Below are positions 1 to 12,431 of a DNA stretch of 64,000 nt, piece after piece (position 1 is the stretch's first letter; each line of letters starts with the position of its first letter). The stretch spans positions 13,615,003 to 13,679,002 of the forward strand of contig NC_135551.1 of NCBI RefSeq assembly GCF_964340395.1, read 5' to 3'. Under the pieces are notes generated by a model, which saw only the letters and a program-made list of their open reading frames with translations, was not told where the DNA came from and searched no databases. The DNA comes from Glandiceps talaboti. Its lineage: Eukaryota; Hemichordata; Enteropneusta; Spengelidae. The position numbers were made by a program, and so were the translations under genes.

Positions 1-240
1 ACAACTTATTTGGCAACTCGACATCTTATTTGATTCGTCTCGACAACTTATTTGGCAACTCGACATCTTATTTGATTCGTCTCGACAACTTATTTGGCAA
101 CTCGACATCTTATTTGATTCGTCTCGATAACTTATTTGACTCGCCTCAACAATTTATTCGGCTCCTCGATACCTTATTTGCCTCAACAACTTCTTTGGCT
201 CCTCGATAACTTATTTGACTCGCCTCGACAACTTATTTGA
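1..240 (+). repeat. 42-bp tandem repeat array, truncated by window edge
   Basis: About three near-perfect 42-bp units, each made of two related 21-bp halves (acaacttatttggcaactcg and acatcttatttgattcgtct types), then more diverged units to about 240. The same array recurs in the opposite orientation at 8,164-8,472 with the variant units in the same order. The left end is cut by the window edge. Confidence 0.9.
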
Positions 241-1557
241 GTCGTCATCTGCATATTCGCCATGTGTACATCTCATTCAAGTACTCTATCGCACGTTCTG
301 CTGGTAGACCTAATTTGAACACCCCAAGTCACTGGAGATGTTTACCATGCCAAATAAGTTATCGAGCATCAGAAAAAGGAGTCGAGTCAAATGTGACATG
401 TATTATTCTTCGAATACTTTTCAGTAGGCTAGAGGTACCGTTGTATCATGACCCGGAAATACATCAGACGGTATGCATACCACTCAGAAACCATACGTTG
501 CTGCTCGAGAGTATCACAAATCTCACAATACAAGACACATCGTCATTATCCATATTTATATCAATAATCAGATATCGATCTGTGGAATATCCTAGAGGCA
601 TTCAATCAATTTGTGTCAGGATGGGTGAAACTTGAAAGAAGTGTTTACGTTCGTATGTCCACAATGAACTACGACTCGTACGACGACGACGACTACTACT
701 ACTACTAGTAATTGTAGCGAGGCACTGCCACAGGTAAGATTTTCGCCTATGTTTTCAATTGAAAACTAATTTGAAGTGCAGTGGTTATATTTACATAAAC
801 TATAGAATTTATATACTATTCCTCATATATGTAGCGTCACTTCACAATGTCAACGAAGGTGCTGACACTATTTTTGAAGGACCACCCTCCGCCTTCCCAC
901 ATCCCAATCAAGTATTACATTGTGCCAGCAGTTTTGAAGTTGAAAGAAGCATCATTGCTATGTAGCACACATTTAACGAACTCACTTAGTTGTTGTATCA
1001 CACTGTTGTTTATCATTTAAAAAAAAAAAAAACCATGTTGATAAGATACATGTCATATGTATACACAAACAGCTGGCACTGATTCAACACACATTCATAC
1101 ATCCCATAATGATCACATCACTTTTATAAGAAACAAATATAGAATACATGTGTGTAGTCTAGTGTTTGAATATGCTTTGCACTCCATGCACAATATAAAC
1201 AGAAGTCTTTATAATTAATCATCTCTAATCTATGCTGATTAATTGTAATGTTTTTGTATTGCATGATAATATTGAGGATAAATCAATTGTCCCTAATCTT
1301 AATTGATTTTGAGATTCTCGTCCTAGAAATTATTGAGTAAAACAAACTGAGATTCACTGTGCCAAGTGTTTTCATGTGAAACAGAAATAAACATGCCATA
1401 GATGAATAGAAACAATATTTTACCATAGCTTATTTTGATATAGGCATAAAATATCTAATCAGTATTGTAGTAACCTGCTAACAAAATATCTATTTATTTT
1501 AGGTCCTGTATTGTCAGCACTTGATAAAGAAACCACTGAATCCATGAGTGATTGTTG
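241..1557. other. Non-coding stretch, no gene recognised
   Basis: An open frame of about 130 codons at 237-635 matches no family I recognise and has no signal peptide or domain. The rest is AT-rich with a short poly-A run near 1,020. I see no gene here. Confidence 0.5.
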
Positions 1558-1632
1558 AGATTGGTGGAAAGATAGTAGCAGCTCACTGATTACATGGCTG
1601 GTCTTGGTGAATGCTGTGCTCATGGTGTTAAA
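1558..1632 (+). pseudogene. Decayed SWIM-type zinc-finger fragment
   Basis: Two adjacent pieces in different frames read GGKIVAAH (1563-1586) and MAGLGECCAHG (1594-1626), separated by an in-frame TGA and a small indel. Together they resemble the phrase around the SWIM zinc finger (CxC...CxH) found in YqaJ/SWIM proteins that are common in invertebrate genomes, often in repeats. The first cysteine pair is destroyed and no long frame flanks it, so this is a relic. The assignment rests on remembered family phrasing, not on a search. Confidence 0.4.
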
Positions 1633-4600
1633 CAAGCCTTAGATGAACCAAAATTAATTAACTGCAATAATAATTGATTAACTGCAACCACAGTTGCAGT
1701 TAATCAGGGTACAGACAATATTTTATTGCCATGGTCACAGTTACTCAGTCCACAGGCAATCTTATCATGCCATGGTTACACATGCTCAGTCTACAGACAA
1801 TCTCACCAGGGTTGCAGTTACTCAGTGTACAGACAATTTTCAAGTTTTGCAATTCCAAAGTTTTATCATTTTCTAGCTCACCGTTTTCAGTACCTTTCTG
1901 CCATTTTTCACTGTAATAGAAAGGTGGAGTGCTTTGTTTAATCAATTTAATACATTTAGTTCTGATCTTGCTGGTTATTAAAGCACCCCATTTTTATGCA
2001 AAACCAGACATGTCTGTGAATTGTGTTTTGCATATTTTTGTGTGGTGATTATTTGTAAGAAGTTGTTTTTTGTGTGTAACAATTTAGCTGCATTATTATT
2101 TTAGCTTGAATTGAGGCATCTGTGAAAATCAAAAACAGCTACATTTGTAGACTAGACTGGGACAATGCCTACTGGTTACTTTATTAGTGACTCTGTGCAA
2201 GTCAGACAGTCACTGAACAATCATTGAAACTTAGTGTATGTCAGTCTCTGAATCCCAGTCTATGAATCCAGTTAAAAGAGTATGTGTTAGTTAATCAATG
2301 AAAATCGGTGTAAGACAGTTGCTGTATCCATTATGTAAAAAGTATATATTATAGTCAGTCATTGATAATCATTGAAACTCTACCCATGTCAGTCACTGAA
2401 CTGGATTAAAATGGCCATATGGATATGAGGATTAGCTATTTATTTTGGATTTTAAATTTATAAAACAATGTGAAACAACATATGTTAAGTCCTTTGTTTG
2501 TAACTCAAATTCTGAAAGATTAATAAATGTATAACATGTTTGTTATTGTATGTACAATATCAAACTTTTTACACATTATTTTAGCTTTTTACAATGTAAT
2601 GACTTACATAGACTTGGTCAGTATTATTTCACATTGAAGGAAGCCATGATAACATTGTTTCATAAATTAACAATTCAAAATAAATCCTCATCCATGTATG
2701 GCCACTTTAAGGTAGTGTGTATGATTATAGACAAAAATAGCTTGACTGAAGAATTGAAGAGTCTTTTCCTGTGTATTTTAGTCACATCACTATAAAGCAG
2801 ATATGTGTGTATGCTTTTCTTTAGTGCAATCATACCGTTTCCATGCTATAAACAGTCTAGCATGTTCAAGGTAGTGGTAATCTGCTGTATTCAAAGAATT
2901 CTATAAGAAGAACCTATGGAAATCAAGATGGTGGACAATTTGAATTCATATGATTTATCCTCAGTATATTAGTGTGAGCAGCACATTCTACACTGTTGTT
3001 ACAGTACTTTACTTGAGGATCTGTAGACTGAAAGATCCAGTCTTGTGTAAACTCCTTCATTACATCTGAATGGAATATTGAGTTGCTGCCCTGCAGCTTT
3101 ATATCCTGAGAATTTGACATGTGTTACTGTTGTTGACTGTGAATGATCATGTAATATTCTGATGTAATACTTACCTTGTTGGGTATGCAAGTTTTTTATA
3201 TTAAAATATAATTTTCAATTTGATTTATTTCATGTTTCTATACATTATGTAATGTAATGTAATGTAATGTAATGTAATGTAATGTAATGTACTGTAATGA
3301 AATGTAATGTAATGTAATGTAATGTAATGTATGGGTGGGTGGGTGGGTGAATGGATGGATGGATGGATGTACATAGGGATGTAGCTAATTTTAAATGTAG
3401 CCAGTAAAATGTGAAACATAGGCAGTACTATATTATCTAAGAGTGAGACCAATGATGGAAATATAGTGGTTGAAACAATGATTTTGTAGAGAAATCCGTA
3501 AAAAAGGAGTATACTAACCATGCATCCACCTATGGACACATGCTCATATGTATAACTGTGTGTACATGTAAGTTAAGACAATGGGCCACAAGTGAAAATA
3601 GAAAGTTAAAAGGAGATAATGAGGGGTTATTTAGAACAACAACTACAACTGTGATTAACTAGAAATATTTATTTATAAGATGAACGCCTGGTGACTTACA
3701 TTTCATCTTAGCTACTATGTCTACATACTGATGTGATAGGTGTTTAGTACTTTGGCCTTGTATATATTTCAAAACAACACAAATTAATAGGTATGCCCAA
3801 TTTTATTCAAATATTGCTACCCTTAGTTGACTCTAATTACTAAATGTGGGTCTCAAAATACAGTGGACTCAGGCATAGGTGGCCATTACTTATAAATTCC
3901 CAAAGATTTTTTTAATTCTTCATTCAGCCAAAGAGAATACAAGTGAGTGAGTAGGAGTCACTACACAAGTAATGAAAACAACCTCTATAAGGGCACGAGT
4001 GTCATCAGTCAGCCTGAAGAAGCATCCATGAAAGGATACAAAACTGAAGTGCAGTAGGATAAAACAGGATACTTTGCCACAAACGATTCTAATTATGCTT
4101 TAAGCTAATAAAAAATTCAAGCCAAGTTTTGTCATTGCCAACAATACTTATTGAAATTTAGTAAATACTGTACATGTACCTTTCAACCAGACTGAATATA
4201 ATACAGTCATTATTGTCGTGAAATTTAAGTCCGGTATAAAACTTCACCTTTTCATTATTAGCATCAATGGTTTAGTAAAAACAGTAAATTCTGTTGAGTC
4301 CGTCTCGGTGCATTTCTCAAATTATTAATCTCTATATATAAAGTCTCATTATCTCTGCATGAGAAATATCTGTACCACTGCACTGTCTGTGTTGAAATGG
4401 TGCGATGTCCCTCTTTTAAAGTCTCGGTGTCTATTAAACTCGCTACTGGTTTAATTTTATTGCTGGAAAATATGTAGAAGGGAACCTCTCTGATGTCCAC
4501 TGAGTTTTTTTTCTGACCTCTGCATGGTTTGTTCATATCTTTCCATTCTGCCTGTGGATGGGGATTGTGACACTGTATGTCTCATGTGTAGAGAAGGAAC

Positions 4601-5117
4601 TGGATTTGTCGAGTAATACAACTTTGAAGGCTGACCTGTCAACATAAAACATCAAACAGAACAATGTTGAGTCATCATTTTTAATCTCAAAATGAACATG
4701 AAAAAAACACTCAACATAGGAACCAATAGTTGAAATTGGTGACAGAATAGCTATGTAATAGAGCCCTAAGAAATAATAAGGTGTGTGTGTGGGGGGGGGG
4801 GGGTACTTTTTCCAAATGGGTCCTCAGGGAGGGCCATAGTTTAGAAAATGGAAATTGGTGTGAGGAGCAGAGTGGGTCTCACAGTAGTAATGGGGGAACA
4901 ACATTACAAGATATTGGTAATAATGTGGTGGAGTTGAGATGTTGACCAATCAGCCCTGGGGTTGTCAGTTGTGCACTCCATCTAGGCTTTGGTAGTTCTG
5001 GCCTTCAGCTCAGCCAATAGATCAAAACACAGGCTTTGATACAAACACAAACTGTGATGCCTTTAAAAATTATCAATGTGGTGGGATCTTACTACAGAAA
5101 AATTATCTGTTTCTAGT
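1633..5117. other. Non-coding stretch with microsatellites
   Basis: No gene recognised. It holds an imperfect repeated phrase around 1,690-1,840 (variants of cagttactcagtctacagacaat), an AATGT/GGAT microsatellite at 3,243-3,369 and a poly-G run near 4,790. Open frames here are short and unlike known proteins. Confidence 0.5.
3243..3369. repeat. (AATGT)n, (GGGT)n and (GGAT)n microsatellite
   Basis: Repeated taatg/aatgt pentamers run from 3,243 to about 3,330, followed directly by gggt and then ggat tetramers to 3,369. Confidence 0.9.
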
Positions 5118-5190
5118 GGGATTGAACCCAGGACCTCCTGACGACTAATCTTGAGCTCTAACAACTATGCCACAGAGAGGCAGTTAAAAA
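5118..5190 (-). mobile_element. tRNA-derived SINE head
   Basis: On the minus strand an A-box-like TGGCATAGTTG (5162-5172) is followed by a B-box-like GGTTCAATCCC (about 5118-5128), with spacing typical of a tRNA. The sequence between does not form a convincing cloverleaf and no clean tRNA ends are visible, so a tRNA-derived SINE fits better than a functional tRNA gene. The body and tail were not delimited. Confidence 0.55.
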
Positions 5191-5884
5191 TGTTTTTCAT
5201 TAAAATCTTTTTACAGGGCATGGTCATTTGTTGGAGAAAGAAAATTGAGGGAGGGTCACTTTTTACACCCCCCCCCCCCCCGGCTAAAAAAAAACATAAG
5301 TAGAATTACATGTTTCTCAATTTGACAACTTTCAGTTTGGATATTATTGCTTGCATTACCTGCAATGAATGTAAAACATTTTGGAATTGAAAAATGAAAA
5401 TAAACACTACTACAACTTTACACTCTACAAAATGGAAAGGGAAATAACAACTCAAAATAACAACATTGGCATTTATCACTCATCATCATCATGTCCCTGT
5501 AAACAGATTCACTTGGCAGCTCAGTATCGCATGTATTAATCTCGTTACATTTTCACAGCTGGTTATCTGGGGACATGACCTTAAAAGTTCAAAAGGGTCA
5601 AGACAAAATTGTTGGTTCGAAAAAATAAAAACTTCCAAACACTATTTCACTTTCAGTCACTGATGACATATATCATAATAATTTGTGTTATTTATCACTC
5701 AAACATTTGCCACTATTGCACTCTGTACTGAGCCTCAGTATAATACTCGTGTAACTACACTAAAGTATGTGCAGACTTATCAACCAAAATTGTTGGGGCT
5801 GACAACTAACAGTTAAACAAAACACACAATTTAGTCAACATCAGGAATGTGCTAATGATTACAGTTTAAAGTCACTTGTGAGCT

Positions 5885-6350
<466 letters not shown>

Positions 6351-7379
6351 GGCTATTCAGACCCTTTCAAGCAATAACTCAATCCATGCTTTACAAGACA
6401 GTACCATCAAGTATCAGAAACTATTCTTTATAACTTACATAGGGTTGAAATATGTTCTTAAAGTTAAACAGTTAAATGGCATCATTAAATACATGTAGTA
6501 AAGGTCAGCACATCTACTGGTAGTATCATTGGTAGGGGAGATTTGGAGTTTAAGGCAATGTTAGACTACCTTGGCAAACATTTCACATCTTTAAAAGACA
6601 ATATCATCTCAAATTACAATTGGGTGAAAATATTTAAGAAAAGTTCAATACCATTATGACAGGTTGTTGGTGCATCTGATTGTTGGTTGAATGCAAGAGT
6701 GGCCTCTGGGGGTGAGGGAGTCCTTGGGGTTTTCCCCCTGGCAGATCTGCAGTTTTTGGCTTCTATTAAGACAATGTTTAGGTTATTCATTGCCTTTGAG
6801 GTAATATTTCCAAGCTTCGAATAGCTAACGTAAATGTAAGTTTTAAATGAGTTTCCCATGTCACATAAAAATGGCCCTGTAACATTGGTATAGTGGCATT
6901 AATATTGCATGTACAGTAAAGTCACTGGTATGTTAGAGAACTTTAGGAATTGTCATACCGAGTGTATAATAGAAACTGGAATCTGATGAGATGTGGTGAT
7001 TTGTAGTGTCAATAACATGTAGTGTCCAAAATAGAAAGTGTATTAATCCCTTCTGACAAGTTCATAGTGACGAGTAAGGAACATTTTAGATTAACTTCTT
7101 TTATAAACTATCTATGAAGATTACCATTACAAAACCTTCAAGTTCACTTTTGCCCCAAAGTGCAATATAAGTGAAGCACTGATTGTGAAACAGCCAAGCA
7201 TTTACATGACATGTTCTGTAACTAGTGTGGTAGCTAGGTAATACATGTATATGTATATTTATTGTTATGCGTGAACTAATATGGAATATTAAAGAAATCA
7301 TGTAAGAAACAGGGAGAAGAACAAATATTGACATGTACCACATTTCAGACAAGGCTATATGCCATTGTAGAAAGAGGAT

Positions 7380-7530
7380 TTTTTTCTTCCATCACAATCC
7401 AAAACACAATGACCCCCTATCCACAATTTTGAAAACAGCATGACCCCCCCCCCCCCACTGCCAATTTCAAAAACAGGGTGACCCCCTCTCCCCACCCCCA
7501 GGCCGAAGGAACTGACCGACCCCTTAATCC
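7380..7530. repeat. Short copy of the poly-C dispersed repeat
   Basis: Repeated phrases such as gaaaacagcatgacccccc and aaaaacagggtgaccccct, then aggccgaaggaactgaccga, match the repeat family at 5,885 and 33,690. No coding capacity. Confidence 0.55.
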
Positions 7531-8163
7531 TATTCAAGAATGGTGATGGGTCATAAGTAATGGTGTTATTTGGTATTTACGATATTCAAAACTATTATCA
7601 ATGCTGACGGTATATTTTGAATATGACGATGCCTGAATAGAACTATTAGCTCACAAGTGACACTGACTGTGCTGTGTCACCGTGAACGTACACAGAACGA
7701 TCGTCAGACAGTAATAATGGACGGGATCACAACAAATAATTAAATAATAAATAGCGTATTGAATATTTAGATAAAGTTTAAATTTCTCTACCTGTGACAA
7801 AGTACATGTAATCTCCACAGACTAGACACGCGTGACGTATCCGATACTCTGTTGTTTCCTTCTCGAGATAAAGCGGTAAGCCATCATTAAGTCCTCTCTC
7901 CTCTCGGACAGCTCTGTTTGATCTCTTTCTCCAACATATTTAGAACGTATACTTTGGTTATATAACATTTACTTCCGCGTTTCCGGGTCAACATTGTGAG
8001 GACCCACCAGTCACTCTTCCAAAAAACTACACAAAACTTTGATGACGCTCTTTGACGTAACAGCAGATTTTGTATGACGCGAAGTGACGTTTGCGCAAGA
8101 GAGCACATATTTACTGAAGGGGAGCTAGGGATGCTAAAATATCGCCTACAAGAGAACGTCATA

Positions 8164-8472
8164 CATGTTGACTAAATAAGTTATCGAGGAGCCAAAGAAG
8201 TTGTCGAGGCGAGTCAAATAAGTTGTCGAGGAGCCAAAGAAGTTGTCGAGGCAAATAAGTTATCGAGGAGCCAAAGAAGTTGTTGAGACGAGTCAAATAA
8301 GTTATCGAGGAGCCAAATAAGTTGTTGAGACGAATCAAATAAGATGTCGAGTTGCCAAATAAGTTGTCGAGGCGAGTCAAATAAGATGTCGAGTGGCCAA
8401 ATAAGTTGTCGAGGCGAGTCAAATAAGATGTCGAGTTGCCAAATAAGTTGTCGAGGCGAGTCAAATAAGATG
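8164..8472 (-). repeat. Inverted copy of the 42-bp repeat array
   Basis: Alternating 21-bp units (gtcgaggcgagtcaaataag and tgtcgagttgccaaataagt types) are the reverse complement of the array at 1-240. Because the unit is a multiple of three, repetitive open frames run through it, but they have no independent support as genes. Confidence 0.9.
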
Positions 8473-8751
8473 TACATAATAAAGGCCCCAATGAAACGCC
8501 ATAGCCGCGAAATACACATTTGAAGATCGCTCGCGTTCTCATGGTTAGGCTTGTACACACACGTACTGAGTGACAGAGCTACTAGCGGTACTCAGTGTAA
8601 TACCAGTCTTTATCACCCTATCTTGCCGAAGATAGAAGTAAGGAAGATGTATACAGTTGGCATGCACCATTACATAGGAACTTTATGGACGCCGCAGACG
8701 TACTATCTACTTCGTGAAGTATAGCATAGTATATAGTCTAGTAAAGTACAT

Positions 8752-8945
8752 AGTATAGTGTAATATAGTATAGTATAGTATAGTATAGTATAGTATAGTA
8801 TAGTATAGTATAGTATAGTATAGTATAATATAGTATAGTATAATATATTGTATACTATGTAGTATAGTATAGTATACCATATAGATATAATATACTATAC
8901 TATACTATACTATATACTATACTATACTATACTATACTATATATT
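8752..8945. repeat. (TATAG)n / (CTATA)n inverted microsatellite
   Basis: About 100 bases of tatag units turn into about 75 bases of ctata units after a short AT-rich gap, so the block is both a tandem and an inverted repeat and could extrude a hairpin. More ctata-like units recur near 9,355-9,420. Confidence 0.85.
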
Positions 8946-9149
8946 TTATTATAATATACCTAGTGATAATGCTGTGCCATGATTCGCTAGAATCAGTCAC
9001 GTGATAGGAAAATAGAATGACTATTTCCCTAGGGAAATAGTTCCATCAACTTTTACATGGTCACGTGACCACCGCGCGTTCACAGCAGGTCAACATGGCA
9101 GCTTCTAATTCTGTCGATGTCGTCTGTCACCGCGAGTTCACAGCATGAG

Positions 9150-9352
9150 GTATATTATAAAACACATATTGCCTGGCCTATATTCGGGCTATAGCACCCG
9201 TTCATTACCCCCTCGTGACTGTGAGTTACCAGAATCGCATCCTATTTCCCTCGGCCTTTGGCCTCGGGAAATAGCATGCGATTCTGGTAACTCACAGTCC
9301 CTCGGGTGTAATAAACGGGTGCTATAGCCCTCATGGCCAGACAATATGTGTT
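9150..9352. mobile_element. Palindromic MITE-like element
   Basis: The sequence from acacatattgcctggcc to the centre cctcggcctttggcctcggg is mirrored to ggccagacaatatgtgt. Arms are about 95 bases with a few mismatches. The hairpin shape and lack of coding sequence suggest a miniature inverted-repeat element. No target duplication was assigned because the flanks are AT-rich. Confidence 0.6.
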
Positions 9353-9439
9353 CACTATATACTATACTATATACTATGCTATGATAATATACTATACTAT
9401 ATACACTACACTATACTACATGTATATATGGTTTTGCTT

Positions 9440-11149
9440 GTAACATTGCAGAAACTTCGATAACTACTCTAGACAAACAAAGCTGACTTCAACTCGGTTT
9501 CTTCGCCTTTATCTTGAAAACAGAATGATATGTTATTGTGATCCTCCCTTTCGATACAGTTTCGTTCTAAACATAAAGTTCATAACTAACTTCTTTTTCC
9601 TGAACAGTCTTAGTCACAGTGAGCATGGCGTACATGTACACATCGCGCATCAACAAGTTTCGGTGTGTAAATTCCAGTAATTTTTGGAGCAATGATTTAA
9701 CTTTAGGTTAATACACGATTGTCTGTTATGAAGTGCATTTAAATATCACATTATCACAGTTGTAACACCTGGTTCAACCAGTATTTAGTGGGACCGCAGG
9801 AAAACTTCGTGTGAAGGATACAGTGATACAGTACAGTAAATTTTGATGAATCTGACGAGTTTAAAATGTAACACTTGAATAAATACAACAGTTCTATTTT
9901 GTTCTGACTTTATACAGAACAAGTTATCTTTTCATGTGTTGTGTATACATATATTGTCTATACATTAGCACGGGTAGTATAGATGGCAGCGTACCGCGCC
10001 AACGTATACGTAACTACCAATTACATTTCGCGCATGCGCACAAATACCCAATGCCAGTATAGATGGCAGATCACCGTCACACTGGTCGAGGTCCCACACA
10101 AGTTCTCGGTCACTTGCAAAATAGACTGTCCTCGGTTACTTTCTTGAATTAAAGTGTAATCGATGAACGTATTTCTTCAAATGTCTTACACTACATCAAA
10201 GTGAAAGGCCACTCCTTTAAGACTTGGCGTCGTGCATGAAATGCACTCTTGTTGTTTTCGTACAACCAGCCAACTTCGACCATGAATGTATTAGGGGAGA
10301 TTTAGACATCCATGCTTCTACAGAGCTAAGGAGACGTCGACGGTGATGAATCAATGTTTCACAGTAATAACTGCCGAGTAAACATTACACAAAAGAGACC
10401 AAACGGCCCTTTTCATGGCAACTAAAAAGAGAATACCGTTACGATACACACATTTTAGGGAACCGTCATTATTTATGACTGAGGAGGGGGGGGGGCGGTC
10501 ACTGAAAAACTAGGAAGTGAAAGGGGAGGTTTATACTCAAACACTGGGTAGTGAAAGGGGTGGGGGCTACTAAATCTTTTTGTTAACACTAACGTATAGA
10601 ACACATCTATATATACACGATTATGCAAATTATTTATTAAGTGTTTTTTTTCTGTTAGAATTTTTCAGTGCATATTGCATATACATAGCTCCTATGAAAA
10701 AGCATACACATTTGACATATACATGTAGTTTCTGAAGCCAGTACAATACAGTAGACCATAACAATCTGTAAAACAAATTGATCAAACCGTTACTAGTAGT
10801 ACATTGAGTTCTGTTACATGAAACAATTAAATCATTAATTGATAAAGTAGTGAGGAATAAGCTGGTTGAATAAATAAACAGATGAAGCCACACAGAAGGG
10901 CAAAGTCTGACCACATAGGATCAACTCATCTAGAATATCACGCTGTAGATTATGTCAGTCAGTGAAAGCATACCAGATACTGGGATGATATAGTAACTTG
11001 GTGAGCTGAAAATCTCTGACGGGTTTCATTGCACAGATATTTATATCTGGTAAATATTGATTATAAATATTAAATATATGTTGAAAACAAAGAATATGGT
11101 AATATTCTGTACTATGCTATGAATGTGCCTAAACATATTCTTATTCTAA
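9440..11149. other. Non-coding stretch
   Basis: I see no gene. A phrase agtatagatggcag occurs twice about 75 bases apart (near 9,977 and 10,055). A purine-rich tract lies around 10,480-10,565. Confidence 0.5.
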
Positions 11150-11637
11150 TATACAAATATTTTATTCAACCACACATTACCTATGGTATTGAAGTATAGG
11201 GACCTACATATTCGTCACATCTGACATGTATCCACAAGTTTAAAAAATGGCAGTCAGGGCTATTACTTTTAGTTGTATCTCTGCACATTCCAACAATTTA
11301 TTTAGTGAACATCAAATTCTCGATATATTCAAACTACATAAACTCCAATTTTGTACTTTCATGTATGACTTGTTAAACAACAGGTTATCTAGCCATCTTA
11401 CAGATTATTGTACTCCACCAGTTCATGAGTATAGTACTAGGTTCAAGAGTAGGGGAAATATCATTCTGCCTAAATTAATTACGTCCATAGGCAGGTGTGC
11501 AATACGTTTCACAGGTATGGCTTTTTAGAACAGTTACCACCTGGCATTAGATCACAACCATCTATATCTTCATTTCGTGATTCTCTAAAAATACACTCAT
11601 CAAAAACTATATCCACTAATTGTAGAGTTTGTATTTA
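11150..11637 (+). pseudogene. 5'-truncated LINE reverse-transcriptase C-terminus
   Basis: Decoded with one stop and one frame change, the segment resembles the region after the reverse transcriptase of CR1/L2/Rex-like non-LTR retrotransposons. Near 11,175 it reads TYGIEV*G, where the family has Trp at the stop, then MAVRAITFS, LHKLQFCTFMYDLLNN and, further on, LPPGIRSQPSISSFRDSLK. The first two-thirds of a LINE are absent, as expected for 5' truncation on insertion. It ends within a few bases of the receptor leader fragment at 11,640, so it probably inserted into, or helped truncate, that receptor copy. The class name is inferred from remembered family motifs. Confidence 0.6.
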
Positions 11638-11639
11638 AT

Positions 11640-11811
11640 TATTAATAATAAACGACTGTGCTGTAGTACTTCCGTGTGTGAACTCCAGCGTCTTATTACC
11701 AGGTTGGTCACCAAACACATCAGATGTAGCCTCCAATTTTGACGTAGTAAGGTGCAAAGAGACCATACAGTAGATGATGAGTAGACGCAATCTTGTGTAG
11801 AGATAAAACAT
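11640..11811 (-). pseudogene. Receptor leader fragment (signal peptide plus start of Ig1)
   Basis: From the ATG at 11811 the minus strand reads a hydrophobic leader beginning MFYLYTRLRLLIIYCMVSL, then SDVFGDQPGNKTLEFTHGS, which is the N-terminal signature of the receptor family (compare D: AVFDNEPEDKTVEFTHGS). The frame stops a few codons later, where LINE sequence begins. No Ig domain, membrane segment or tail follows. The family promoter element is intact at 11,905-11,920, 94 bases upstream. This is a truncated gene copy and no receptor function is expected. Confidence 0.75.
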
Positions 11812-11904
11812 GTTTGAAGTGACAAGAATGCGACGTGTGTAATTTGACGAATCGTGCAACGATCCACTGTGAGTCAAACTGTTTTCTTTTTACACAGTAA
11901 TATA

Positions 11905-11920
11905 TATTTCCTTATCCGGG
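11905..11920 (-). promoter_or_regulatory. Shared receptor promoter element
   Basis: The coding strand reads CCCGGATAAGGAAATA, with ATTGTTTGA about 11 bases upstream. It is identical to the element at other units and lies 94 bases from the leader ATG. Confidence 0.6.
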
Positions 11921-12431
11921 TTCTTCCTTTGTCAAACAATGCGAGATTGTTCATTTTATGTTAATTTAATGTGATAAAAATTATAAAATAAACTGTCAAA
12001 CGCTCGGTTGGATCAGAGAGGTTAAACACGACAATTAAATCCAGATTAACAATATAAACTGTTTTCTCTTGGTAACAAAAACTCTAATGTTTAGGCTATG
12101 ATCTTACAGTTTAGTTTATAATAGTTAAGATTAATCGGATCGGGCACTATCATGCTTGCAATCATAGACTAATGAAAGAGCCTGTACTTCATAAGGAACC
12201 ATCGTATACTTTTTACTCTATTTTAGAAAACGTGTGTTGTGTTGCGTTCATTCATCTATACAAGGTACAATGGAGTCCATATATCTTTGTCATTGTTATG
12301 AATTTATTGATCAACCACGCCCACCCTGACTAAATCATAGACCCTACACGTGTAAGGTCTATGACTAAACCGACTCCCTCTGAAAACTGACCATGGACTT
12401 TGGTCCCACCCAAGGTCGATTTAGACAGGTT

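Noticed and set aside
237-635. 132-codon frame as a gene
   Set aside because: No domain, signal peptide or family resemblance, and it starts in the repeat array.
5118-5190. Functional tRNA gene
   Set aside because: A- and B-box-like motifs are present but no convincing cloverleaf or acceptor stem; a SINE head fits better.
8159-8560. Repetitive 114-133-residue proteins with NLFGNSTSYLTRLD repeats
   Set aside because: The 42-bp repeat unit is a multiple of three, so frames stay open by chance; the inverted copy at 1-240 has no matching protein.
12325-12370. Short inverted repeat around catagaccctacacgtgtaag as a regulatory site
   Set aside because: A small palindrome with no homologous position near other receptor units.
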